From Cyrtodaria siliqua (Eukaryota; Mollusca; Bivalvia; Adapedonta; Hiatellidae), in the NCBI GenBank assembly GCA_037043455.1, contig JAWPHD010011026.1, positions 23,552-87,551 on the forward strand: a stretch of DNA of 64,000 bases, in the 5' to 3' direction. The notes below the pieces were generated by a model. It had not been told where the DNA came from and did no database searches. It saw only the letters and a program-made list of their open reading frames with translations. Positions within the stretch are counted from its first letter, which is position 1. The number at the start of each line of letters is the position of its first letter. The position numbers and the translations under genes were made by a program. This document shows, in pieces, positions 55,403-64,000 of this stretch.

Positions 55403-56494
55403 AGTAATAAAACATAAAAAACAACACTTTATTATAGTTTTTCACCGCAGTTTGTTAAATTTCCTTTCCAAAGGTGTTTTCACTTTGAAAACGGGATGTT
55501 TTTGTGGCAAAAACGAGATTTCCATTATGAATGTGGGTCTACAAAACCGAGTCCCAGCGCTTTGCTCACGACCGGTACCCATATTGTGAATATGAGAAAG
55601 GTACTCGGAAGAGTTGATTGCGTCACGCATGTTTTATCCCCAAAACTAGTTTCGACTTGACATATGAAACAAATAAAGTAGCTATTTAATAAGTTATTGT
55701 TGATTTAAATTGATCACAAATTTTCACTGTAAGAAACGTCAAATGAAGTAAAAAAAACGGGTTGCTATAAACAAGCATTGGGGCGAATCGTTCGACTGAA
55801 ATAGACAAGTTTCTGACGGATCTAGCAACATACCAAATAAAACATTGGTTTTCTTGAATTTCCATTTTTGAGGTAATGTGGAAATATCTGGGGACTAATT
55901 CTTTTAGTCAAGAAAAAGAAATCAAATGAAGGGGAAAGGAACATGGACGTCAGTAAGACAAAGCGAAAATGGTGTTTCAATTAAATGGCTCATGAACAAT
56001 GATGAAAAACATGAAATGACATGTAAGGACTAAGGTGTGTCTGCGAGCATTTTAAGTTGTTACGGGCTGTTTGGACCAGGAAGATCCTGATTTTGTCTGA
56101 CTTTAAAAGACATCCAGACCTTGCAAAATAAGGCCAACAGGCAGATGTGTGACTTACTGAATAGGCAGATTTTTTTGGAGTGTTTTTCATTTATGTCGAC
56201 TATTTTGTTTAGTTTAAACCGCTTTATTTGAAAATTAACCGGACTACCATAATCTGTGCAGGACTACTTGATTTTGAAAGTTGGTAGTCCTGTGGACTAC
56301 TTGGGAAAAAATTTAGTTAGTGTTAAACCCTGGAGGTATGACCGTTTTACGAGAGTTTTCAGAAACGATAACTTTACCAAAGAACTCGGACTGTCTGCTT
56401 CAAATCTCTTAATACCTGTATCTAAGTAAGCAGCTAGAGCAAACTTTTAATTTTTCAGATGACGAGTTTTGTCCTCTTAGACTGTATAAATTTT
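55403..56494. other. No gene supported
   Basis: Two antisense short frames at 55442-55630 and a minus frame at 55990-56190 lack motifs. The sequence at 56195-56330 (GGACTAC motifs) resembles parts of 40560-40630 and may be an old repeat. Confidence 0.35.
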
Positions 56495-56833
56495 AGGTTA
56501 TTGTTTTTTTTTATATTATATTTACACGAGCATATTTGTGATTAGATCATGGCGGGGATTTCTTTATTTACACTGTCCTGTTTTAATGGGATGAAGTAGG
56601 GTAAGTGTGAGGTTTGGTGCACCCTAGAACCGGTTTAAACCCCAGTGCCCTACTTTGCCACTGACCGTTCCAAGGCGGTAGCCCTATTGTCAACCCTTTA
56701 GTGTTTGTGATGTCTTTTGCATTTATTATTACTTTTGCCTTCTTGTTTGTCTGTTTGCGTGTTTGTATCTGTGTTTTGTGGTTGACTGTCCTCCTTGAAG
56801 GCTACTTTCCCTGTCCGATCTTTTTATATTTCT
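56495..56833 (+). mobile_element. 3' terminus of the DKRDDFNF-type retroelement
   Basis: Matches 63640-64000 from TTATTGTTTTTTTT to TGTCCGATC; ends TTTTTATATTTCT at 56833. Only the 3' end is present (strong 5' truncation). It abuts the Crypton remnant. Confidence 0.8.
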
Positions 56834-56839
56834 TTACGC

Positions 56840-57400
56840 TGAAAAAAGACACCAGAGAAAATGCGCAAACCGGATTCAAGGTTTTATGTTGCTGTCAACC
56901 CTAATTATGGCAAAAAGAGTAAATATTGTGCGGCGTGGTTCATAAACGGTCCAGTGGGGAATAACAAAATCGGAAAAATTGCAAAGACAATGAATGAGAA
57001 AGCTGGACTCTCTGGAAGGCATACTCACTCTGGACGGAAAACAACCATAAACAAAGTCAGGACGCGCCTACCGATGTAGCACAATTGTCGTCGGGGCATA
57101 AACATAAACACCTACTGAGTTTAAATCACTATAACACAGTGAGTCTCCGTAAGCAGCAAGTGATGTCAACAATACTGCATATCAGACGACAAATTATTGT
57201 GTGATTCCCAGGAACTTGAAACGGCATTGCAGGCCATTACAAATTATGAGAACCTTGAAATAGAGGGGGCCCAAGTTGTGAATTTGCCAATCATTCAAAA
57301 TTCCGATGGCTCATTATCTGTCCAAGGGAGCAAAATTAACCCAAAGTCGTTGTTCGTCAACTGCAATTTCCATAGTGTTCAAATAAGACAAATATTAATG
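56840..57400 (+). pseudogene. Crypton-type tyrosine recombinase, C-terminal remnant
   Basis: Frame 1 from about 56840 reads EKRHQRKMRKPDSRFYVAVN, then NNKIGKIAKTMNEKAGLSGR and HTHSGRKTTINKV, stopping at 57077. A one-base shift restores DAPTDVAQLSSGHKHKHLL, SLNHYNTVSLRKQQ to about 57180. The Arg (SGRKTT), His (GHK) and Tyr (NHYNT) of a tyrosine recombinase are in the right order. This is the DUF3504/KIAA1958-QRICH1-like family related to Cryptons. A later frame (57197 on) ends LFVNCNFHSVQI, like the family's C-terminus. The N-terminal two thirds are missing. Broken by at least two frame changes. Confidence 0.75.
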
Positions 57401-57770
57401 GATTTTTTTTTTCCAAACACGCGTTTGCATCTTACTTATATGTTTAAATTGTACCGTACTGTTCAAATATTGATGTATATTCATGATTTTCCATTGCCAA
57501 AATGTTGAGATTTTACATTATTTTCACTTAGGTGATAACATTTGTCTTACTCATTTTATACTTAGCTTAGGTTTTATAGTAAATTAAAAATCTTTGGTAG
57601 AGCAAAAAGATGATAATTTCAAGACTCGATTTAGAAAGATACATATACTATATAGTGTTGGATCAATTTGCATAAATGTACATGACATGAGCAGGGTTTT
57701 AAAATAATCAAACTGTAAAATCCTTAATTATAACAGTAAACTTGGTTGAACTGCTCCTGTTGTTCTTTTT
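57401..57770. other. No gene supported
   Basis: AT-rich spacer. Confidence 0.4.
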
Positions 57771-58160
57771 CTTCTTGTTTTCCATTTATAGTAAGGTATA
57801 TAATAAAAAGGTAAATATACGGCTGTGGTAAAAAGGTAAAAATCGGCACAGCAGTAACAGACTGCACGCGAAGACGTCAACGTCATATCGCGAAGACGTT
57901 GACGTCATCAACAAACACAAAGACGTCATCAAATGCTCCTGTTCTTTTTTTTCTTTTTTCTACATTTATAGTAAGGTACGTAATAAAAAGGTAAATATAT
58001 GGCCGTGGTGTGCCTTTTGTCGATAATGGCACACCTAGTGCCGTAATGGCCCGAGGGCATTCGTTGTGTGCCTTTTGTCGATAATGACACGCCTAGTGCC
58101 GTAATGGTCCTCGGGCTTTGCACACCTAATGCCGCAATGGCCCTCGGGCTATTATGGCAC
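57770..58160. repeat. Duplicated TTTATAGTAAGGTA block, CRE cluster, and GCCCGAGGGC repeats
   Basis: CATTTATAGTAAGGTAYRTAAT occurs at about 57783 and 57963. Between them, 57870-57930 holds GACGTCAACGTCAT, GTTGACGTCATC and GACGTCATC. Downstream, a 57 bp unit (GTGTGCCTTTTGTCGATAAT, AGTGCCGTAATGGCCCGAG) starts at 58008 and 58065, with a partial third. No ORF assigned. Confidence 0.7.
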
Positions 58161-58668
58161 ATCTAATCCCGAAGGGTTTTATAGTGGTATGTGCACTCGA
58201 CCGGTAAATGGCATGTATTATTTTGATGCAATAAAAAGGGTCAAATTCCGGGTAAATTATTGCAATAATTTCTTCGTGTCGAAGATTTTCACTGGTTCCA
58301 CCATCTAAAACCATCCAAACACTGCATAAAACAAGTTAAAGCAACTGTATTTACCGGAGCGCAAACGCGCGCATCCCCTTTTTACAACCCCATCGTCGCG
58401 CACCTGCTACGAAAACTTCGAAATTACCTTCCCTTAGTTGAGCTTCTCTCGTAGAAATTGCGGTGAAAGTCGCACATATTAATAAGCCCTAAATCATTTT
58501 TCTTGGAGTACTACTATGTAAGAATGTAGAGAATCATTGATATTATTCATATAAAGCAATGACAGCGTATTGATTTTGATTATTGATGAAATATTTATGG
58601 TCAAAGGACATTGTCCGAATTATAGGGTTTCTTATCCGAATTTCGTGATTTTTTTCTTCAATTTCAGT

Positions 58669-58845
58669 TGTTATGTCATGAGTGGCGACGTCTTTGAGCC
58701 TTACGAGTACGGCAGTGAGCAGGACATTTTTATTACGCCTACTAGACCGACTCCTAGTGCTAGCCAAAAGTCTACACAACCACCTGAGCCTGAGGTTATT
58801 GAGATAAGTAGTGGATCGGAATCCGAGATCGAGATGTACATATAG
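58669..58845 (+). CDS. Orphan first coding exon with a SUMO-interacting motif
   Basis: A polypyrimidine tract and AG at 58667-58668 precede the exon. ATG at 58678 opens 56 codons: MSGDVFEPYEYGSEQDIFI, a Pro/Ser/Thr linker, and VIEISSGSESEIE, which fits a SUMO-interacting motif (hydrophobic core followed by Ser and acidic residues). GTAAGTAT at 58846 is a strong donor that overlaps the in-frame stop TAG, so the exon would be spliced onward. An RNase H LINE fragment is inserted 15 bp into the presumed intron. The next exons could not be identified. It may belong to a transposon gene. Confidence 0.5.
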   Translation, partial: CYVMSGDVFEPYEYGSEQDIFITPTRPTPSASQKSTQPPEPEVIEISSGSESEIEMYI

Positions 58846-58860
58846 TAAGTATAACTATAA

Positions 58861-60026
58861 TGAATGGATGGTGTTTTACGGCACGTCGACACATACATAG
58901 GTCATATTGTGCGCAAAAACCAATGAATCATAAAGGAATGAAGTAGTAATTAAAAATAATGTAAACGTATAAAGATAAAACTATCTACAAATAAGGGATG
59001 ATATGGTAGCAATATAAACTATGTATATATGTAAATCAACAAATGCCCGCCAACGGGTTTGTAAACAAGTTAATATATATTGGAAAATATTATATTCATT
59101 TGTAAAGTCTGATTTCTTTAAGGAAATCTAAAACAAGACTAAAATCTATAGTATCAAATAACTCTTTCAAAGTATTAACTGTGTAGTATCTTTGTCGCAT
59201 AGGATCAAAGTCTACACATTTTAACAATATGTGTTTGACCGTTAACGGTGCAAAGCAGGGTATACATTCTGGTAATTGCTCAGCTTGTAATAAATATGAA
59301 TGAGTATAACGTGTATGCCCTATCCTGCACCGGGCTAAGACAACTTCTTCTCGACGAATGGGTCTACTAGAAGAACGCCATTCTCCAAGTAACGGCTTAA
59401 TTGAATGGAGTTTATTGTTAACTGACAAATCCCAAGCGGCTTGCCAAGAGTTACGAATAAATGCGTTAATACAACTTTTAAAATCAGTATAAGGTAATTT
59501 GGTATGAGATATATGTAAATCTAATGCTGTCTTAGCAGCACTATCAGCTCTATCATTACCACGTATTCCTACATCGCTTGGAAGCCAGCAGAAAATAATA
59601 ACATTATCAATTATAAGAGAACTGTACTTTTCTAAAAGTTGAAGCACAACTGGGTTATCATGTTTCATATTACCCAGTGCTTGAAGAGATGAAAGGGAAT
59701 CAGAAAAGATCACAAAATGGTCATCATCAGATTCCTGAATATAATTTAAGGCAAGTTCAATTGCCTTAAGTTCAGCTGAAAAGATAGAGGCCTTGTCAGG
59801 CAGGCGACTCTTTATGTTGTGTTTGTGAACAACAGCTGCTGCAGCTACCTTATCTCCATCTTTAGAACCATCGGTGTATATATGTTGAAAGTTACTGTAT
59901 TTCGATTTAATTTCATTAAATTTGCTTTGAAAGACAGTAGGGTCTGTACTGGATTTGTTACTATTACAAAGATCGAAAATAATTGTTGGTGTTTCCAAAG
60001 TCCACGGTGGAATTTGTGGTACTTTG
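58861..60026 (-). mobile_element. I-like LINE 3' part with intact RNase H frame
   Basis: Linker (PWTLETPTIIFDLCNSN), RNase H, C-terminal region and 3' UTR ending GTCGACGTGCCGTAAAAC/CATCCATTC at 58861. It is truncated 5' at about 60026, where a second partial RNase H copy is joined. Confidence 0.9.
59096..59998 (-). CDS. RNase H and C-terminal region of I-like LINE ORF2
   Basis: An open frame of 300 residues. RNase H acidic residues are visible in order: IYTDGSKDG, FSAELKAIELAL, IFSDSLSSLQAL, GNDRADSAAK. Then comes the SWQAAWDLSVNNK region and CIPCFAPLTVKHILLKC, a Cys/His cluster. RNase H after RT is a mark of I, R1 and related LINE clades and helps remove RNA from the cDNA hybrid. RT itself is missing in this copy. 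Confidence 0.9.
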   Translation of the reverse strand: METPTIIFDLCNSNKSSTDPTVFQSKFNEIKSKYSNFQHIYTDGSKDGDKVAAAAVVHKHNIKSRLPDKASIFSAELKAIELALNYIQESDDDHFVIFSDSLSSLQALGNMKHDNPVVLQLLEKYSSLIIDNVIIFCWLPSDVGIRGNDRADSAAKTALDLHISHTKLPYTDFKSCINAFIRNSWQAAWDLSVNNKLHSIKPLLGEWRSSSRPIRREEVVLARCRIGHTRYTHSYLLQAEQLPECIPCFAPLTVKHILLKCVDFDPMRQRYYTVNTLKELFDTIDFSLVLDFLKEIRLYK

Positions 60027-60205
60027 CTTTAGCAGCACTATCAGCTCTATCATTACCACGTGTTCCTACATGGCTTGGAAGCCAGCAGAAAATAATAACA
60101 TTATCAACTATAAGATAATTGTACTTTTCTAAAAGCTGAAGCACAACTGGGTTATCATGTTTCATATTACTCAGTGCTTGAAGAGATGAAAGGGAATCAG
60201 AAGCA
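60027..60205 (-). pseudogene. Duplicated internal piece of RNase H
   Basis: Repeats 59535-59710 (SDSLSSLQALSNMKHDNPVV to NDRADSAAKA) and is fused directly to the linker of the neighbouring copy. The join falls in GCTTTAGCAGC. Confidence 0.85.
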
Positions 60206-60559
60206 TGGATCAATAGTGCAACTAACATGTATAATCATAATATTGTTTATGTGGCTATGGCTTGCGTATTGCTTGTGGGAGAAGTAGATTGCTTTCAATT
60301 AACAAAACCTGTATTGCTTGTGGTAGAAATAGATTGCTTTCTATTAACAAAACCTCTTTACCATTTTCACTCTATCATAGTTGATGGTACTAATATTGAA
60401 CCACTCACAATTAACCAGTGCATGCTAGAATAGTTTATATCAATATTACAGGTAACAGCCACTGCTAGTCAAACAGACTAGACAAACAGAACTTCATTGT
60501 TTAGTGAGTTCGTCACTGCTTTTCAATAAAAGGAAGTCAATAGACATCTCTGTTAAGTG
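60206..60559. other. Spacer with a 45 bp duplication
   Basis: GTATTGCTTGTGG to ATTAACAAAACCT is present twice (60268 and 60313). No gene supported. Confidence 0.5.
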
Positions 60560-61740
60560 AATGTCATTTTTTTTTCTTGAAAATACTTTGGTTGACGATG
60601 ACCCATTATTATCTTTTGTTGAGAGAGACACTATTACAGCAGAACTGGGAGAAATACAAGTAGACAAATCATCCCAAATATCTGAAGTTGGCAAATATAC
60701 TGGGAAAACGCAAATTCACAATCAGTTCAGAATAACGCACATGCACAAACACTGTTGACTCAAGCAAAAGAACAAAAGAGACATATTGCAAGTTCAAATG
60801 TATGCGAAAAGATATTTAAGGAATACAAAAGGTTAAATAAGTCCGCAACAAGAGAGAATGGTAAATTTATGTTAAGTAATTACATGAGCAAAGAAGTCAC
60901 CTTTCCAACACCATTACCTTTCAAAAGAAACTATGACGATATGTTTGCAGACTGCTCGAGTGTTAAAGAAGTGAAAGAAAAATCCCATGTATTAAAAGAC
61001 AGCCACATCCATAGCTAAAGAGTTACATGAAAGTATATCAGAAAAATACTGAATTGAAAAAAAAAGAAAAAAAAGTAAACTTGAATTGAAACAAAAACTT
61101 AATCAGAAAAAAGCAAATGTAGGTTTTTTAACGGAACTGAAAGACGTAAAAATAGCAAATAATGCTCTGCAAAAGGGAAATGAATCATGGCGACAGATAG
61201 TCCGGAAGAAAAATGAACAATTAAAAAGACTTAGAAGTCAATTAACATATAATGAAAAGGTTATTCAAAAAGCGAAACGAGAAGCAACTGCTTCAACCTC
61301 TGAAATGTTAGAAACAAAGACATAAATAGAGTTGTTGCAAAAGCAATATGAACAACTAGAACTAGATGCCAAGGATCTACGACTTAAATCGATAAACAAA
61401 GTGTGTGTTGCATGATTTGAAAGAACCCTTCTATATTGCAAATCACTTGGACTTTTGAGCATATTCATATGTACTCCATTCTGCAATCTACTAGAAGACA
61501 TGTTAGTTAAAATATTCGACATGAACAAACACTATTTGAGTTTGTCAACCAGTCTCAAGAAGCCAATGAACATGTTGATGGCCATTTCCAGATTATGTAA
61601 AGGAAGATACTCTGTACGACTGTTTGGTTGCTGACAGTGATTATGATGGACACTGTGAGACTATTTTAAGTGTAGTTCTACCTGCAATGGGCCAATATGT
61701 TAATAGAAAGTTTGTGGCTTCTGATGCTAATGTACTAAAA
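60560..61740 (+). pseudogene. Broken coiled-coil protein, family not recognised
   Basis: Pieces in shifting frames: an acidic start (LVDDDPLLSFVERDTITAEL), then AQTLLTQAKEQKRHIASSNV and KIFKEYKRLNKSATRENGKF, then a Lys/Glu-rich stretch (LKQKLNQKKANVGFLTELKD, WRQIVRKKNEQLKRLRSQL). A last piece, VADSDYDGHCETILSVVLPA, ends near 61710. At least three frame changes and two stops. The long Lys/Glu/Gln heptad-like regions suggest coiled coil. Not recognised; a transposon origin is likely from the surroundings. Confidence 0.5.
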
Positions 61741-61814
61741 TTTGTTAAATGTTGGTCGTAATATGCGAACACTCTTTCGCAATGTTTATTATATTTGTCA
61801 ACACTTTCAGTCAA

Positions 61815-61990
61815 AGAAATATAAAAAGATCGGACAGGGACAGTAGCATTCAAGGAGGACAGTCAACCACAAAACACTGAAACAAACATGCAAACAGACA
61901 AACAAGAAGGCAAAAGTAATAATAAAAGTAAACGACATCACAAACACAAAAGGGTTGACAATAGGGCTACCGCCTTGGAACGGTCTTTCT
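61815..61990 (-). mobile_element. 3'-terminal fragment of the DKRDDFNF-type retroelement
   Basis: Inverse of the last 170 bases of 56495-56833 (CGGACAGGGA, GGAGGACAGTCAACCAC, AGGGCTACCGCCTTGG). Confidence 0.85.
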
Positions 61991-62043
61991 GCTCCTGGGT
62001 AACGTTTGCATATTTACCTTCAGGAAGAAATTCCACAAACTTT

Positions 62044-62214
62044 CAATATATGTGGCTTTGAAGTAGAATACCGCTTAAGCCGGTGCTAGTGGGCGTGAGA
62101 AGTGTTGCTTCTTTCATTACTTCTCATGAACAGACTCAATAAAACCGAGTCTGCTGCTTTATTCTCTTAATTGTGTTTGTTGCTCTCAAAGGATCACCTT
62201 TATCAGTATTTATT
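62044..62214 (+). repeat. LTR-like repeat, copy 2 (5' truncated)
   Basis: Matches 55220-55402 from CAATATATGTGGCTTTGAAG to CAGTATTTATT, including the CAGACTC-AATAAA-GAGTCTG hairpin. Confidence 0.7.
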
Positions 62215-62287
62215 AACATTCACACTAGCGTTCGTTTAGTGCAGTGTGGCGGCTGTAAAAAAGTCTCCCCGTGCTACGAATCAGTAG

Positions 62288-62494
62288 TGTTATTTTTTAA
62301 TGGTCCTTTGGGACCAACGAGCACAATATATGTGGCTTTGAAGTAGAATACCGCTTAAGTCGGTGCTAGCGGGCGTGAGAAGTGTTGCTTCTTTCATTAC
62401 TTCTCATGAACAGACTCAATAAAACTGAGTCTGCTGCTTTATTCTCTTAATTGTGTTTGTTGCTCTCAAAGGATCACCTTTATCAGTATTTATT
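62288..62494 (+). repeat. LTR-like repeat, copy 3
   Basis: Starts TGTTATTTTTTAATGG and contains TGGTCCTTTGGGACCAACGA and the poly(A)-signal hairpin. It lies 73 bp after copy 2, so two copies flank only a short spacer. Confidence 0.7.
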
Positions 62495-62953
62495 TCTATT
62501 AACATATTGGCCCATTGCAGGTAGAACTACACTCAACCGGACAGGAAAATGGCTCAATGACAAGACATATAAAGAATCCAGTGACCTAGCAATTGAGGCC
62601 CGGAAGGAAGTGGCAGAAGTTAGGAGAAAGTTCAAGGAACGCAGACTACTAATTGAAGAAGCTAGAAGAGCATAGCTCAAAAAACAAAGACAAGCCATTG
62701 AAGCATTAAGGGAAAAGAGATTGCGTGAAAAGGAGATTATTACTCAAGATATTACATTCTATGGGTTATGGCAATCACATGATCAAGTGGATGAGTCATT
62801 AAAAACATTCAAAACAGACAGTGGAAAAATAGAAGCTCTGAAAGTACAACTAAGGTTCCGAAGAGATGTTCTGGACCAAAAGACCGGTTAACTAACTGTA
62901 TTTAATTTCTCCAGGTCTGAAAATGGAAGGCGTGTTACAGCTAATGTTAATTG
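62495..62953 (+). pseudogene. Second broken coiled-coil frame, fused to the retroelement
   Basis: After an inverted copy of 61672-61712 (62495-62533) the frame reads GKWLNDKTYKESSDLAIEAR, EVRRKFKERRLLIEEARRA, a TAG, then LKKQRQAIEALREKRLREKE, ITFYGLWQSHDQVDESLK, LKVQLRFRRDVLDQ and a second stop. The order of a charged helix, then YGLWQS, then LKVQLRFRR, is one I have seen in repeated invertebrate proteins of unknown role. The frame carries on (VFNFSRSENGRRVTANVN) to about 62950, where retroelement sequence takes over. Confidence 0.5.
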
Positions 62954-63513
62954 AAAATGGTGAAATAATTAGCAAAATCTATGACAAGAGAGATGATTTT
63001 AATTTTGACATTGTTAATTACCCCCACTTGGATTGGGATGTTCCCCGAGCAACTTCTTATGGGGTGTATGTGTCTCAACTTATTCGTTTTTCAAGAGCTT
63101 GTACTCGAGTTGAGGACTTTAATATTCGTAATCTTTGTATAACTAAAAAGCTACTCAATCAGAGTTACCGTTACCATAAATTTCGTAAAACCTTTGCAAA
63201 ATGTTATTATCGTAACCCTGATCTTCTTTCCAAATATAAAAGTAATGTAAGGACTCTTCTGCGACAAGGACTATCACAACCTGACTTCTATTGTGATGTG
63301 ATTTATAAACTTCGTAAGATTCATGGTCATGATCACTTTCATACTATCTTTGTTAAACCTGTTAAAAAGTTTATCAAAAGAGGTTATGACCCTATCATTT
63401 TGCAACGTACTGCATGCTTGGTGGTGGACCCTTTTACAGTTCGCCACTATGCTTTCCTCGTTAATTGTACGATGACCGGACAGGCTGTGGACCCTATGAT
63501 GACGCCTACCTAA
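62950..63513 (+). CDS. C-terminal part of a reverse-transcriptase-type retroelement protein (DKRDDFNF family)
   Basis: An open frame from about 62950 (nominal ATG at 62923) to TAA at 63511-63513. Motifs: ENGEIISKIYDKRDDFNFDI, YGVYVSQLIRFSRACTRVED, NQSYRYHKFRKTFAKCYYRN, GLSQPDFYCDVIYKLRKI and NCTMTGQAVDPMMTPT. From memory these follow the RT catalytic domain in very abundant invertebrate retroelements with a layout similar to Penelope-like RTs. The catalytic RT core is not in this copy. Repeated 3' pieces at 35801, 38151, 56495 and 61815 show the family is multicopy. Family name is tentative. Confidence 0.65.
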   Translation: MENGEIISKIYDKRDDFNFDIVNYPHLDWDVPRATSYGVYVSQLIRFSRACTRVEDFNIRNLCITKKLLNQSYRYHKFRKTFAKCYYRNPDLLSKYKSNVRTLLRQGLSQPDFYCDVIYKLRKIHGHDHFHTIFVKPVKKFIKRGYDPIILQRTACLVVDPFTVRHYAFLVNCTMTGQAVDPMMTPT

Positions 63514-64000
63514 AGCCCATTGGGACGGTGGCGTTTGATGTTTGTCTATGATCTTTCCTGCCGTGCCTTTAATGGTTTATTCTCTTGTTGCTCTGGCTTC
63601 TGCCAAGTCATTGAGTACCTTCATTGTGGCTTTCTAGGCTATTGTTTTTTTTTGTATTATATGTACACGAGCATATTTGTGTTTTACTTATATTGCCTAT
63701 TGATGCTGCCTTGTTGGTTAGAGATTAGATCATGGCGGGGATTTTTTTATTTACACTGTCCTGTTTAATGGGATGACAGTAGGGCGAGTGTGAGGTTTGG
63801 TGCACCATAGAACCGGTTTAAACCCCAAGTGGCCTTTGTTGCCACTGACCGTTCCAAGGCGGTAGCCCTATTGTCAACCCTTTTGTGTTTGTGATGTCGT
63901 TTGCATTTGTTATTACTTTTGCCTTCTCAGTTGTCTGTTTGCGTGTTTGTTTTTGTGTTTTGTGGTTGACTGTCGTCCTTGAATGCTGCTGTCCCTGTCC
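63514..64000 (+). mobile_element. 3' UTR of the DKRDDFNF-type retroelement, running out of the window
   Basis: Directly follows the stop codon: GGGACGGTGGCGTTTGATG, TGAGTACCTTCATTGTGGC, TATTG with nine T, then CATGGCGGGGATTT and GGTGCACCATAGAACCGGTT. It ends at CTGTCCCTGTCC, a few bases short of the terminus seen at 56833. Confidence 0.85.

Overview
The window looks like AT-rich DNA from a bivalve-type mollusc. This is inferred from intron-bearing genes with GT-AG junctions, abundant non-LTR retroelements, TIR elements and MITEs, and long arrays built on AGGTCA-type units. There are no operons, bacterial ribosome sites or CRISPR. Almost everything readable is mobile-element derived. I see no confident single-copy housekeeping gene.

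Layout. 1-843 is the C-terminal part of a CACTA/EnSpm-like transposase. 1124-13188 may be one large composite bounded by inverted subterminal arrays. Nested in it are: a 6,265 bp TIR element (1737-8001) with a 9 bp target duplication; a 538 bp fold-back MITE; a 2.6 kb minisatellite with about 477 bp higher-order periodicity; and a tRNA-headed SINE. The nested TIR element is the most interesting object here. It holds one four-exon gene combining an SGNH hydrolase, a duplicated 55-residue linker, a CG-1-like domain, a Ulp1/C48 cysteine protease and a PHD finger, and no transposase that I recognise.

14959-20627 is a DUF4806-type gene. I could assemble seven main coding segments plus a tandemly duplicated small exon; one exon copy is dead, and the model reads 400 codons in consistent phase. 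A CR1/Jockey-type LINE lies at about 23.1-24.8 kb on the minus strand. 25.4-32.4 kb is a 7 kb region with 1.1 kb inverted arms and no coding sequence. 32.5-40.1 kb holds minus-strand fragments of an I-clade-like LINE (RT and RNase H) and a second retroelement whose 3' region is split by a Helitron-like repeat.

40.7-45.1 kb has two copies of a promoter-like module (CRE and NRF-1-like motifs); a third, related copy at 32.5 kb is followed directly by a GTAAGT donor. 47-49 kb holds a CpG-dense TIR element and a MITE. 49.5-55.1 kb is a 145 bp satellite inside Helitron-like ends, interrupted by a second copy of the Helitron-like repeat. 55-64 kb contains LTR-like repeats, a decayed Crypton tyrosine recombinase, an orphan first coding exon with a SUMO-interacting motif, RNase H fragments, two broken coiled-coil reading frames, and the C-terminus plus 3' region of the retroelement seen earlier.

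The parts do not form a pathway. They are a record of nested insertions, and several copies inside the window allow empty sites to be reconstructed directly.
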